A stretch of DNA of 49,574 nt from an uncultured Porphyromonadaceae bacterium. Lineage in GTDB: Bacteria > Bacteroidota > Bacteroidia > Bacteroidales > Muribaculaceae. The translations under genes and the position numbers were made by a program. Shown here one piece after another: positions 25,861 through 34,738 of this stretch (within the stretch, counting starts at the first letter, position 1; every line of letters starts with the position of its first letter). A model generated the notes under the pieces. It did no database searches and was not told the DNA's origin. It saw only the letters and a program-made list of their open reading frames with translations. The stretch is from NCBI GenBank assembly GCA_900550025.1, contig URQP01000004.1, forward strand, positions 1-49,574, read 5' to 3'.

Positions 25861-25896
25861 TATGTCGCGATTAGGCATAAGAAAACCGTTATTTTG
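25861..25896 (+). promoter_or_regulatory. island 36-bp operator-promoter (copy 11)
   Basis: TATGTCGCGATTAGGC, 12 nt, TTATTTTG (25889-25896). A second possible -7 box, TATCTTTG, lies just downstream (25898-25905). It serves the metallophosphoesterase gene at 25936. Confidence 0.75.
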
Positions 25897-25935
25897 TATC
25901 TTTGTAATGATTGTCGAATCTGAAAAACGAATGCC

Positions 25936-26705
25936 ATGCAATGGTTGGATTTGAGCGAGCGCTCCGACAACATCATCGCCTGCGGTGACGTTCACGGCGA
26001 ATTCGAAGCGCTTGCCGAGAAGATTGCCGAATACGGCATTTCCGACGCGACGGTTGTCGTGGCCGGGGATTGCGGTTTCGGATTCGAACCGTGGTGCTTT
26101 TACGACCGGCTCTATCGGGAAAGACTGCACGCCCGCTTGGAGCAGGCGAATGTCCTGCTGCTGATGGTACGGGGCAACCACGACGACCCGCGGTATTTCG
26201 ACGGGGAGATGATCGACTATCCCTGCATGAAGACGCTCCCTGACTATACGGTGGTGCATACCCGTTCGCACAACATCCTCTGCATCGGGGTGCGGTATCG
26301 GTTGACCGTAACTTCCGCCTCTCGATGATGGACATGCACCGTATGCAGGGCAAGAGGTGTCTGCCGCTTTATTGGCACGACGAGGCGTTCCGATACGACG
26401 AGCGGGAACTCGTCATTCTGACCGATGAGGATGTGCGGATCGATACTGTCGTTACCCACAGCGCCCCGTCGTTCTGTCCGCCCGCGGCGAAGCGCGATCT
26501 GGAACACTTCTGCGCAGGCGACGAGTGGCTTGCAGACGACATCAGGCATGAACGCCGTGATCTGGAACGGCTTTACCGCTGGCTCACCGTGCACGGACAT
26601 CCGCTGCATGCGTGGTATTACGGCCATTACCACGCTTCGACGACCACCGTCCATAACGGCACAATATTCCACCTGCTCGACATCATGGAGATGAAAGGCA
26701 TTTGA
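25936..26705 (+). pseudogene. calcineurin-like metallophosphoesterase, frameshifted
   Basis: Two frames together carry the full motif set. The first gives IIACGDVHGEFEAL, VVVAGDCGFGF and LMVRGNHDDPRYF, then loses the frame after ILCIG. The second resumes as AVSVDRNFRLSMMDMH and supplies VVTHSAPSFCPP and WYYGHYHAST, ending at 26705. One extra G in the G4 run at 26287-26290 would join them into a protein of about 256 residues with all metal-binding Asp, His and Asn residues present. Such enzymes cleave phosphomonoesters or phosphodiesters; the substrate is not predictable. As written, the product would lack the C-terminal metal ligands and be inactive. Confidence 0.82.
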
Positions 26706-27348
26706 GTTGATTACAAAAACTCTTACAGGAATTGTACAGCGAAAAGAAAAAAGGAAAATAAAAAGTTTTTCTCTTTTGGCTGTAGTATTGAAGTGATAAG
26801 GGAAAAACCAGTTTAGTTTGGTTTATTAGCTCTATATATAGGCTAAATTAAACTAAACTGTATTTAGGCAGGAAAATGTGACTGCCTATTGATGAAAAAT
26901 TGTATCTTTGCATTATCCTGTCGCCATTGAACCATATAATGTGTTTTTTCTTTTGGCTGCAAAATTAGATATTGGGAAAGTCAGACGATTTTGCAAGGGG
27001 ATATTTGAGCCAGAAGTCTACTTGTTGAGACACTCAAATGTTACCAAGTGCAAAGAATGAAATCAAATGAAAAGAAAAAAACACAGAATTATAAAAAAAG
27101 ACAGTTTTGTTTCTAATTTGTTCCTTAAAAGCAATATGGATTTTGTATAGTGCTGATTTTGAATATATTACAAAGGATGTATAGAAATTTACCAGACTTT
27201 ACGTAGAAAGATAGAACTAAACACTTTCTCAAATATGTCCGAAGCCATTACGCTCCAACAACAAAGATAGAAAATGTTTTTGATTTTACAAAACATCCCT
27301 GTGGGGTATTGCTTCACTCTTATCCTCTGATAATCAAGCGGTATTTAT
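26706..27348. other. AT-rich boundary region without a gene
   Basis: 643 nt with no convincing frame on either strand. It holds the palindrome at 26809-26860, a -7-like TATCTTTG (26903-26910) not followed by a gene, and a short direct repeat CTTTTGGCTG (near 26773 and 26950). It separates the operator-controlled island from the WYL-Mrr operon and may be an old insertion boundary. Confidence 0.5.
26809..26860. repeat. 52-bp imperfect palindrome
   Basis: CAGTTTAGTTT (26809-26819) and AAACTAAACTG (26850-26860) are perfect arms; the inner TTATTAGC and GCTAAATT extend the pairing imperfectly around a TCTATATATAG centre. It could be a terminator for the phosphoesterase unit, a protein-binding site or a recombination site. 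Confidence 0.55.
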
Positions 27349-28092
27349 TCACTTCTTACGCAACCGCAAGGCTAAAGGTTTTTCCACAAGCTCGAACACC
27401 GGCACTTGCGACAATATCAGCACAATGCCCGACGATGCCCGCTTGGAATAGTTGTCGTTAATCTCCGAGCGGGTGATGCTGCCTTCGCGCAAAAGTTTTA
27501 TAACAGCCATTTTGAACGGCTCGATGTCGATTTTCCCTACATTCCCGGTCGATGTAATCCGCTTGATTCCCCCGTCGTCAACTTTAAGTATCGTGTTCTT
27601 CCTGCCCTTATCATTCACCAAAGTCTTGCCCTCAAGCGGCTTGACGTATTTATCCCATATATCCCTGAAAGCAGCGGAATAATCCACTCCCGATACTGGC
27701 TTTTTAGTCTCCGGTGCCACCGTTACAGGCTTATTGTTCTTCTTACAAGCGTCGATTACCGGCCGGAGACTTGGCTCGGAATCTATGTAACGGATTTCCA
27801 CACCGATTTTCCGCGCCACCTCAACGGCATCGGGCAACACATCGCCATTCGTGGCTATGACAGCCTTGTTGCACCCGGCATACGCCGCCGCTCCATGCAG
27901 CTCCATCACCATCTGGCGGTTGACCTTACGCGTAGAACCGCCATACTGCTTCACCTGAACGGCAATTCTCTCACCGCCTTTCTCTGCTATCACGTCCACG
28001 CCATAGTCGCCGCTGTAAGGCGTGACAGTGACATCGTAGCCTTCTTTTTCGTAAATACCGGCCACATACTTCTCGAAACTCTGAGGAATCAT
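27349..28092 (-). CDS. Mrr-type restriction endonuclease-like protein
   Basis: 247 residues. The N-terminal 105 residues form an Mrr_cat PD-(D/E)xK-like nuclease domain: FEKYVAGIYEKEGYDV, then SGDYGVDVIAE with the catalytic Asp (about 29-36), AVQVKQYG (QxK form, about 44-51) and KAVIATNG. Mrr-like enzymes cleave methylated or foreign DNA. The C-terminal 110 residues (from SAAFRDIWDKYVKPLEGKTL) hold a small strand-rich domain and a final helical part of unknown role, probably recognition. It is the last gene of the operon with the membrane-anchored unknown (18 nt upstream) and the second WYL regulator, which suggests a regulated nuclease defence cassette. Confidence 0.82.
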   Translation of the reverse strand: MIPQSFEKYVAGIYEKEGYDVTVTPYSGDYGVDVIAEKGGERIAVQVKQYGGSTRKVNRQMVMELHGAAAYAGCNKAVIATNGDVLPDAVEVARKIGVEIRYIDSEPSLRPVIDACKKNNKPVTVAPETKKPVSGVDYSAAFRDIWDKYVKPLEGKTLVNDKGRKNTILKVDDGGIKRITSTGNVGKIDIEPFKMAVIKLLREGSITRSEINDNYSKRASSGIVLILSQVPVFELVEKPLALRLRKK

Positions 28093-28110
28093 ATAGTTAT
28101 TGTTTTTCGG

Positions 28111-29289
28111 TTAATAATCGTGTATGTCGAGTCCGTATTCCTCGACAGCATCAATCACATCGTATTCCTTCCGTGTATCGACGCTGCTGTCGCCTGTCAG
28201 TTCTTTCAGCTCGGAGCCGCCGATGGTCTCCTCGCCGAGCCAAGTGTCGTTGTAGAGATGTTCTTCATATTCCGGTGTGCCGGGCGTCTCCATTCGCTCC
28301 GTGCGGTAGTATTCCGTACCCGGCTGATAGCGGTTGCTGTTGCGCTCAACTGCCGGTTTATCCCGCTTCCATCCCCACACATTTTCATCTTCTTTCTTAT
28401 TGCTATCGCTGTAAGGATAATATTGCTCCGCGGTGCTGCGGGAATACGTCGCGCCATTGTACCAGTCCCGATTATTTCCAGCCGTGACAGGCACCTGCTT
28501 CCTCACGACACCGAAATACTTGTCCATATAGTCACTGCCGTAGCGTTCAAGACAAGCTGACGCACGCATCAGCATATTCCTTTCGGAAAGCAGCACATAA
28601 TCCTTGTCGATTTTACCGGAACGCCGCAACAGCTTCAGCCACCGTGTCATCGACGCGGCATTGCCATCGCCGAACTTTTGTGACAAGTGCTCCGTCAACT
28701 TATTGAGAGCAACTTGGCTACATCCCGGTTTGCCGTCGAAATATTCAGCGATGAGCTTGTTTGTTTTCGATACGTGGTTGCGGATATGCCATGAGAAATC
28801 GAAATCCGAAACGCCATTTTTATCATCTGGGGGAGGGAACTCTCCGGGAATCCTTTCTATATGCCAACCCCTGTTTTTCTCTTTGACAAATTCCGCAAAA
28901 GGCATGACACCGGATGTGTTTATTTCCGTGAAATATTTCGTGGCGGCAGCATAAGACAATTTCAACAAAGGGTCGCCGAGCTTATTGCGCACAAGGTATG
29001 TAAGTCCGTTTGCCGACAGCTTGCAGGATTTAGGATGCAGCTTGAAATAGCGGTATATGACTGCCACAAGGTTGATTTTAGTTTCCAACGGAGGCAAATC
29101 CTTGTATTCGATGACCGTCTTCATTTGCGGTTGTCTCGCCGCCGACAAAGAAAAAGTGCCGAAATTTTCTTCAAACAACCGCATACGCCGTCTTTTGTCC
29201 CAACGCAAGTAGAGAATCAATATTGGAATCCATATCGGCGCAAGCAGAACTATTACAAGGGCAAACGCCGGATTCATCATTGCCATCAT
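28111..29289 (-). CDS. membrane-anchored unknown protein in the WYL-Mrr operon
   Basis: 392 residues. A single N-terminal membrane helix (about 6-28, PAFALVIVLLAPIWIPILIL) is followed by a basic stop (RWDKRRRMR), so most of the protein should face the cytoplasm. The middle (about 60-270) is alpha-rich with no motif I recognise. From about 290 to the end it is low in structure, rich in Tyr, Asn, Glu and Asp, and strongly acidic at the C-terminus (DVIDAVEEYGLDIHDY). Its start overlaps the WYL stop by 4 nt (ATGA, 29286-29289) and the Mrr start is 18 nt after its stop, so all three are one unit. Could act as an anchor or sensor; no function is shown. Confidence 0.75.
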   Translation of the reverse strand: MMAMMNPAFALVIVLLAPIWIPILILYLRWDKRRRMRLFEENFGTFSLSAARQPQMKTVIEYKDLPPLETKINLVAVIYRYFKLHPKSCKLSANGLTYLVRNKLGDPLLKLSYAAATKYFTEINTSGVMPFAEFVKEKNRGWHIERIPGEFPPPDDKNGVSDFDFSWHIRNHVSKTNKLIAEYFDGKPGCSQVALNKLTEHLSQKFGDGNAASMTRWLKLLRRSGKIDKDYVLLSERNMLMRASACLERYGSDYMDKYFGVVRKQVPVTAGNNRDWYNGATYSRSTAEQYYPYSDSNKKEDENVWGWKRDKPAVERNSNRYQPGTEYYRTERMETPGTPEYEEHLYNDTWLGEETIGGSELKELTGDSSVDTRKEYDVIDAVEEYGLDIHDY

Positions 29290-30221
29290 AACGGTTCGGT
29301 TTTATCGGTTAATAAATGTCCGTTCCGCTCCAAGGCGGCTTTCCACACGCCGCACAGACGCTCGCGCAGACTGTCGGGCTTCACTACCGTCACCGAACGG
29401 CTCCGGGAAAGCAATGCCATAACGAAATCGTTGGTGACGCGCAAACGCAACCGTACGGTAATGCCATCCTCGCCCTCCGTCACCACCTGCGTCTGATGGA
29501 GCGGCAACGTCTTGATGAACGCGCCGTCCAAAGCGTCGTATTTCAGTTCAATGTCCTCAACAGGGTCGGAAAGATTGTTCCAAATGCCGTAGCATTCTTC
29601 GAAAAGCCGGCGTATGTCGACAGAATCATTCCGCTTGAACGGAGCGGACTCATCTACAGACACATTGCTTATTCTGTCGATTCCGAGCGTGCGCAAGTCA
29701 TTCTTATCATTATCGATGTAGCCGATAAGATACCAACGCTGTTGCGATTCTTTCAGAAAATGCGGCTTCAGGCGGAAATGGACAATCTTACCGCCCTGCC
29801 GCACCAAGCAATAATCGAACTCAATGGTAAGGCACCGGCGTATGGCCTCAAGCATCAAATGGAAGTCACCGTTCACCTTATAGGCATGGTGTTCGGCAAC
29901 GACATACTTTTGCAACGTGGAATCGGCATCAATGGAGCTCAAAAGCTCGAAGTTGAGAAGCAAATCCTCGTAGCGGTCAGCGTTTTCGTGACGTTCGGCT
30001 ATGTAGTAGCCCCTGCTTTTATCGTTGCCTATCTCTATGCCGAAAAGGTCGGCAATGGCATTGATGTCGCGCTGGATTGTACGCAACGAACAGTCCTTGC
30101 ATCCACGCAGCCGCATCGCCCCGTTCACCTCATCGACAAGCTCCGCGGTAGGAATATATTTCCGGGTGTTGAGCTTGTTGATTATAACAGCTAACCGTAT
30201 TATCTGATAGTCTTTTGCCAT
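29286..30221 (-). CDS. second WYL-domain transcriptional regulator
   Basis: 311 residues with a typical HTH_11/DeoR-like N-terminus (IIRLAVIINKLNTRKYIPTA, CSLRTIQRDINAIADLFG) and a WYL core (IEFDYCLVRQGGKIVHFRLK, PHFLKESQQRWYLIGYIDN with the actual WYL tripeptide, LGIDRIS). A WCX-like C-terminus follows (VEDIELKYDALDGAFIKTLP, SLRERLCGVWKAAL). It differs in sequence from the island WYL protein. As the first gene of the operon with the membrane-anchored unknown and the Mrr nuclease, it probably represses the cassette until a ligand is sensed. A promoter (-7 box TACTTTTG) and a small inverted repeat lie just upstream, and AAGGAG precedes the start at 30221. Confidence 0.88.
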   Translation of the reverse strand: MAKDYQIIRLAVIINKLNTRKYIPTAELVDEVNGAMRLRGCKDCSLRTIQRDINAIADLFGIEIGNDKSRGYYIAERHENADRYEDLLLNFELLSSIDADSTLQKYVVAEHHAYKVNGDFHLMLEAIRRCLTIEFDYCLVRQGGKIVHFRLKPHFLKESQQRWYLIGYIDNDKNDLRTLGIDRISNVSVDESAPFKRNDSVDIRRLFEECYGIWNNLSDPVEDIELKYDALDGAFIKTLPLHQTQVVTEGEDGITVRLRLRVTNDFVMALLSRSRSVTVVKPDSLRERLCGVWKAALERNGHLLTDKTEPL

Positions 30222-30242
30222 ACTCCTTTTCTTTAACTATGG

Positions 30243-30276
30243 CAAAAGTAGGAAGCCAAAACGACAAACCGTGTCG
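30243..30276 (-). promoter_or_regulatory. promoter and candidate operator of the WYL-Mrr operon
   Basis: The -7 box TACTTTTG (minus strand) is at 30243-30250. Just upstream lies the inverted repeat CGACA-N5-TGTCG (30262-30276), with GTCGTTTTGGC in the same stretch, which recalls the island block TGTCGTTTGGC of copy 5 but only 4 nt from the -7 box instead of 12. Possible autoregulatory site. Confidence 0.5.
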
Positions 30277-30316
30277 CCGTCACGACTTTAACACATATTA
30301 GCAATTAAACAAAAAC

Positions 30317-30352
30317 TGACCCTGAACCGGCAGAAGCCAAATTCAGGGTCAG
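30317..30352 (-). terminator. terminator of the methylmalonyl-CoA mutase operon
   Basis: CTGACCCTGAA (30317-30327) pairs with TTCAGGGTCAG (30342-30352), an 11-bp perfect stem followed on the minus strand by TTTTTG. It lies 25 nt after the mutB stop. Confidence 0.85.
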
Positions 30353-30377
30353 TAAACACTAAACCGTTAAACAACCG

Positions 30378-32513
30378 TTACTCTGCGGCGTTCAAAATTT
30401 CTATAATCTTGATTGCAGACTGCGGAATACGGGTACCCGGACCGAAGATTGCGGCAACACCGGCCTTGTACAAGAAATCGTAGTCCTGCGCCGGGATTAC
30501 GCCGCCGGCAATCACCACGATGTCCTCACGTCCGAGTTTTTTAAGCTCGGCGATTACCTGCGGGACAAGAGTCTTGTGTCCTGCCGCCAATGACGACACG
30601 CCAAGCACATGGACATCGTTCTCCACAGCCTGACGCGCAGCCTCTTCCGGAGTCTGGAACAACGGTCCCATATCCACGTCGAAACCGCAATCGGCATAGC
30701 CTGTGGCAACCACTTTCGCGCCACGGTCGTGACCGTCCTGACCCATCTTCGCAATCATGATACGAGGCTGACGGCCTTCCTTCTTAGCGAACTCCTCGCA
30801 CATCTTCTGTGCCTTCACGAAGTCCGGATCCTGTTTTGTCTCTGCTGAATACACGCCTGAAATAGTTCTGATTACTGCTTTATAACGTCCTACAACCTCC
30901 TCGCAAGCGTCGGAAATCTCGCCTAAGGTAGCCCTTACGGCAGCGGCCTTTACTGCCAAGTCGAGCAAATTGCCTTTCTTCGTGCGCACGCATTCCGTAA
31001 GGTCGGCGAGAGCCTTCTTCACAGCCTCGTTGTCGCGGTGCGACTTCAGATAGTTCAGACGCTCGATTTGCTCCTTGCGCACTTCCGTATTGTCGATCTC
31101 GAGAATGTCGATAGGAGCTTCTTTCTCCAGACGGTATTTGTTCACGCCCACGATAGTCTGCTTACCGGAGTCGATGCGGGCCTGAGTACGGGCTGCAGCC
31201 TCTTCGATACGCAATTTAGGAATGCCAGTCTCGATAGCCTTTGCCATACCGCCGAGCTTCTCGATTTCCTGAATGTGCTCCCAAGCCTTGTGAGCCAACT
31301 CATTGGTAAGAGCCTCCACGTAGTAGGAACCTGCCCATGGGTCGATTTCCTTAGTGATGTAAGTCTCTTCCTGAATATAAATCTGAGTGTTGCGGGCTAT
31401 ACGCGCCGAGAAATCGGTAGGCAACGCAATAGCCTCGTCGAGAGCGTTGGTGTGCAACGACTGGGTATGACCCAAAGCGGCGCCCATGGCCTCGATACAT
31501 GTACGTCCTACGTTGTTGAACGGGTCCTGCTCCGTGAGCGACCAGCCTGAAGTCTGGCAGTGGGTACGCAACGCGAGCGACTTCGGATTCTTCGGGTTGA
31601 ACTGCTTCACAATCTTTGCCCACAGCATACGTGCCGCGCGCATCTTGGCGATTTCCATAAAGAAGTTCATGCCGATTGCCCAGAAGAACGACAGGCGCGG
31701 AGCGAAAGCGTCGATGTCCATGCCGGCATTGACACCTGCGCGCAGATATTCCAGACCGTCGGCAAGCGTGTAGGCAAGCTCGATGTCGGCCGTCGCGCCG
31801 GCTTCCTGCATGTGGTATCCTGAAATTGATATGGAATTGAACTTCGGCATATTCTGTGAAGTATACTCGAATATGTCGGCGATTATCCGCATCGAGAATT
31901 CCGGCGGATAGATATAGGTGTTGCGCACCATGAATTCCTTCAGAATGTCATTCTGGATAGTGCCGGCCATTTCCTCCAACTTAGCGCCCTGTTCAAGACC
32001 GGCGTTGATGTAGAAAGCAAGCACCGGAAGAACCGCGCCGTTCATTGTCATAGAAACCGACATCTTGTTCAAAGGAATTCCGTCGAACAGCACTTTCATA
32101 TCCTCAATAGAGCAAATCGACACACCGGCCTTGCCCACATCGCCTACGACACGTGGATGGTCGGCATCGTATCCGCGATGGGTAGGGAGGTCGAAAGCCA
32201 CCGAAAGGCCTTTCTGCCCGGAAGCAAGGTTTCGGCGGTAGAAAGCGTTCGATTCAGCAGCCGTTGAGAATCCCGCATACTGGCGGATAGTCCAAGGACG
32301 GATGGCATACATACCGCTGTACGGACCTCTCAGATAAGGAGGTATACCGGCAACATAATCCAAATGTTCCAAGCCCTCAAGATCCGACTTAGTATATATA
32401 GGCTTCACAGAAATAAGCTCAGGAGTAACCCACTTCTCTCCTTCTGCAACCGGATTGTGCTTAACATTGAAGGCATCCGATTTGATATCTATGTTTTTAA
32501 AATTAGGTCTCAT
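30378..32513 (-). CDS. mutB: methylmalonyl-CoA mutase large (catalytic) subunit
   Basis: 711 residues, the usual length. The enzyme interconverts succinyl-CoA and (R)-methylmalonyl-CoA with adenosylcobalamin, part of the succinate-to-propionate pathway of Bacteroidales. The TIM-barrel domain contains [20 protein letters not shown] and [12 protein letters not shown]. The C-terminal B12-binding domain has the DxHxxG signature in [17 protein letters not shown], then [15 protein letters not shown] and [13 protein letters not shown]. It lies 8 nt after mutA, so the two form one operon, and a terminator follows. Nothing unusual. Confidence 0.98.
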   Translation of the reverse strand: MRPNFKNIDIKSDAFNVKHNPVAEGEKWVTPELISVKPIYTKSDLEGLEHLDYVAGIPPYLRGPYSGMYAIRPWTIRQYAGFSTAAESNAFYRRNLASGQKGLSVAFDLPTHRGYDADHPRVVGDVGKAGVSICSIEDMKVLFDGIPLNKMSVSMTMNGAVLPVLAFYINAGLEQGAKLEEMAGTIQNDILKEFMVRNTYIYPPEFSMRIIADIFEYTSQNMPKFNSISISGYHMQEAGATADIELAYTLADGLEYLRAGVNAGMDIDAFAPRLSFFWAIGMNFFMEIAKMRAARMLWAKIVKQFNPKNPKSLALRTHCQTSGWSLTEQDPFNNVGRTCIEAMGAALGHTQSLHTNALDEAIALPTDFSARIARNTQIYIQEETYITKEIDPWAGSYYVEALTNELAHKAWEHIQEIEKLGGMAKAIETGIPKLRIEEAAARTQARIDSGKQTIVGVNKYRLEKEAPIDILEIDNTEVRKEQIERLNYLKSHRDNEAVKKALADLTECVRTKKGNLLDLAVKAAAVRATLGEISDACEEVVGRYKAVIRTISGVYSAETKQDPDFVKAQKMCEEFAKKEGRQPRIMIAKMGQDGHDRGAKVVATGYADCGFDVDMGPLFQTPEEAARQAVENDVHVLGVSSLAAGHKTLVPQVIAELKKLGREDIVVIAGGVIPAQDYDFLYKAGVAAIFGPGTRIPQSAIKIIEILNAAE

Positions 32514-32521
32514 AGTCGTTC

Positions 32522-34384
32522 TTATTTTAAAAGTTTAGCGTTAAAAGCCTGTAATGTCTCCAGCACATTGCTGCGCACATGAATGAAATTCTCTATTCCT
32601 GCAGCTTTCAAATCGTCCATACAAGCAGGAGCGCCCGCAACGACAAATTCCGCACGCCCGGCGAGCAGCTTGTAAGCCTCCGGTGCATAAACGGCATATT
32701 CGTCATCGCTCGAGCAGAGAACAACTATGTCGGCCTTCTTATCCATAGCGGCGTTTATTCCTTCCTCAACAGTCTCAAAACCGAGATTGTCGATAATCTC
32801 GTATCCCGCGCAAGCGAAGAAGTTGGAAGAGAACTGTGAGCGGGCAAGACGCATGGCAAGATTGCCAATCGTCAGCATAAACACCTTGGGACGCTTGCCC
32901 GACTTCTCGGTTGCGAGACGCAAAGCCTCGAAATCGCTTGCGGCACGTGACGTAGGTATGGAAGCCACAGCACCGGCCTCTTCTTCCGCATGGTGTCCGC
33001 AGCCGCACTTGCAGCAGCCATCAAGCTCAATCTTGTCGCCGGCCACTTCGTTGAAGTTCGGGAACTGGTTGGTGCCGAGCAGCGATTCTTTACGGCGGGC
33101 AACATCGGTATGACGCTTCTTCGACGACTCTATGATTTGCTCCTGTATCCATCCTTCTTTCAAAGCCGCATAGAATCCGCCTTTGTCCTCTATCTCTACA
33201 AAGAGCTTCCACGCCACCTCGGCAATCGAAAGCGTCAATGTCTCAACATAATAAGAACCTCCGGCCGGGTCTGTAATCTTGTCCAGATGGCTCTCTTCCT
33301 TCAAAAGGAGCTGCTGGTTGCGGGCGAGTCTTTCGGAGAAATCGTCAGGATTCTTATATTGAGCGTCGAACGGAGTGACGGTCATCGAATCCACACCCGC
33401 CAAGGCAGCCGACATCGCCTCTGTCTGCGTACGGAGCAAATTAACGTAGGCGTCGAAAATAGTCTGGTTGAACTTAGTTGTAGCGGCGTGTATTGTCATC
33501 TTGCAAGCGCAATCGCATTCCGGCTTGTACTGCTTCACGATTTGCGCCCACAGCATACGTGCCGCACGGAATTTGGCAATCTCCATAAAATAGTTGGAAG
33601 TGATGCCCATATTGAACTTGATGCGCTTAGCTGCCTCATCTACCGGTACACCGGCGTTGGTCAGCTGCGCCATCCATTCGTTACCCCAAGCGAGAGCCAT
33701 GCCAAGCTCCTGAGCGATGTACGCTCCGGAGTCGCTGAGCATAACGGAATCGACGGTGAACAGCTTCAGTCCTTTTACAGGAGCGGCCACAGCCACCAAT
33801 TCCTTTGCCATCGACTCCAAATCGCCCTTGAAATCCAAACCGTGCTTCAACAGACGCACGAACGGGTCGAACTTAACAGAGCCTTTAAACACTTCGGCCT
33901 TACCGACCGACTCAAGATATTCAACCAATGCCTTTGCCGTAGCGACAGCATTGCGCGGGCACGACTCGAAATTGATTTCAGTCTTTTCAAGGTCGATTCC
34001 GGCAAGAAGTTTTCCCATATCTTCCACAGAAAGAGCATCCTTCACCTTGAATCCGAGAGAAGTCACCCCTTTCGTCAAAAGATCGGTTGCTTTGGCATTG
34101 GCCGCTGCGACATCTTCCACTGCTACATTCTGACGGATATACCACTCGTTGTCGGTACGCGTACCCCTTACATACGGGAACTCGCCCGGAAGAGAATCCG
34201 TAGTCTTGAAGTCCTTGATGTCCTCAGCACGGTACATAGGCTGCACATTGAAGCCCTCATTCGTTCTCCACACCAATTTCTTGTCGAAGTCTGCACCTTT
34301 AAGGTCGGCAATCACCTTTGCCTTCCAAGTCTCGGTGGAAACAGGCGGAAATTGGTCGAACAATTTTTCTCTTGTTTCTGCCAT
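32522..34384 (-). CDS. mutA: methylmalonyl-CoA mutase small subunit
   Basis: 620 residues. It shares the mutase barrel with MutB, but the C-terminal B12-like domain lacks DxHxxG ([18 protein letters not shown]), as expected for the non-catalytic subunit. An insertion near residue 460 is Cys- and His-rich ([16 protein letters not shown]), suggestive of a metal-binding loop; I cannot say whether it is general for the group. It is first in the mutA-mutB operon, with a promoter at 34466-34497. Confidence 0.97.
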   Translation of the reverse strand: MAETREKLFDQFPPVSTETWKAKVIADLKGADFDKKLVWRTNEGFNVQPMYRAEDIKDFKTTDSLPGEFPYVRGTRTDNEWYIRQNVAVEDVAAANAKATDLLTKGVTSLGFKVKDALSVEDMGKLLAGIDLEKTEINFESCPRNAVATAKALVEYLESVGKAEVFKGSVKFDPFVRLLKHGLDFKGDLESMAKELVAVAAPVKGLKLFTVDSVMLSDSGAYIAQELGMALAWGNEWMAQLTNAGVPVDEAAKRIKFNMGITSNYFMEIAKFRAARMLWAQIVKQYKPECDCACKMTIHAATTKFNQTIFDAYVNLLRTQTEAMSAALAGVDSMTVTPFDAQYKNPDDFSERLARNQQLLLKEESHLDKITDPAGGSYYVETLTLSIAEVAWKLFVEIEDKGGFYAALKEGWIQEQIIESSKKRHTDVARRKESLLGTNQFPNFNEVAGDKIELDGCCKCGCGHHAEEEAGAVASIPTSRAASDFEALRLATEKSGKRPKVFMLTIGNLAMRLARSQFSSNFFACAGYEIIDNLGFETVEEGINAAMDKKADIVVLCSSDDEYAVYAPEAYKLLAGRAEFVVAGAPACMDDLKAAGIENFIHVRSNVLETLQAFNAKLLK

Positions 34385-34465
34385 AACTAATGATGAGTTT
34401 TAGAATTTTAGGTTGTATATTTTGTTATAACAATTTGTTAAGTTGCACTATATTTATAAATCAGA

Positions 34466-34497
34466 CAAATTTACGAATTATATTTCCAATTTTCCAA
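34466..34497 (-). promoter_or_regulatory. promoter of mutA-mutB
   Basis: On the minus strand: TTG (34495-34497), 21 nt, TAAATTTG (34466-34473). The leader to the ATG at 34384 is about 75 nt. The rest of the 350-nt gap to pgk holds a short CAAGCAAG repeat and the pgk terminator. Confidence 0.55.
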
Positions 34498-34667
34498 CTT
34501 CTCGATCCTAAAAGTTAAAAGTACACTGGGTAGAGTCAACAAGCAAGCAACAAGCAAGTATGTGCCGATGATACCAGCTCAGGAGACCTCCACATCACAC
34601 TGCGACGATGACAGCCACGGAGGGGCCGCGCATCCCCACGGAACGGATTTCCAGCGGTCACAAAAAA

Positions 34668-34700
34668 TTACGGTTACGCCCAAAAGGACATAACCGTAAT
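34668..34700 (-). terminator. terminator of pgk
   Basis: ATTACGGTTA (34668-34677) pairs with TAACCGTAAT (34691-34700); on the minus strand it is followed by TTTTTTG. It lies 38 nt after the pgk stop. Confidence 0.85.
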
Positions 34701-34738
34701 CTATTATAATGTCTACGACCGCCATGCGGCCGATTGTT

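Noticed and set aside
32990..34390. 466-codon plus-strand frame opposite mutA
   Set aside because: MutA is unmistakable on the minus strand, so this is a shadow frame.
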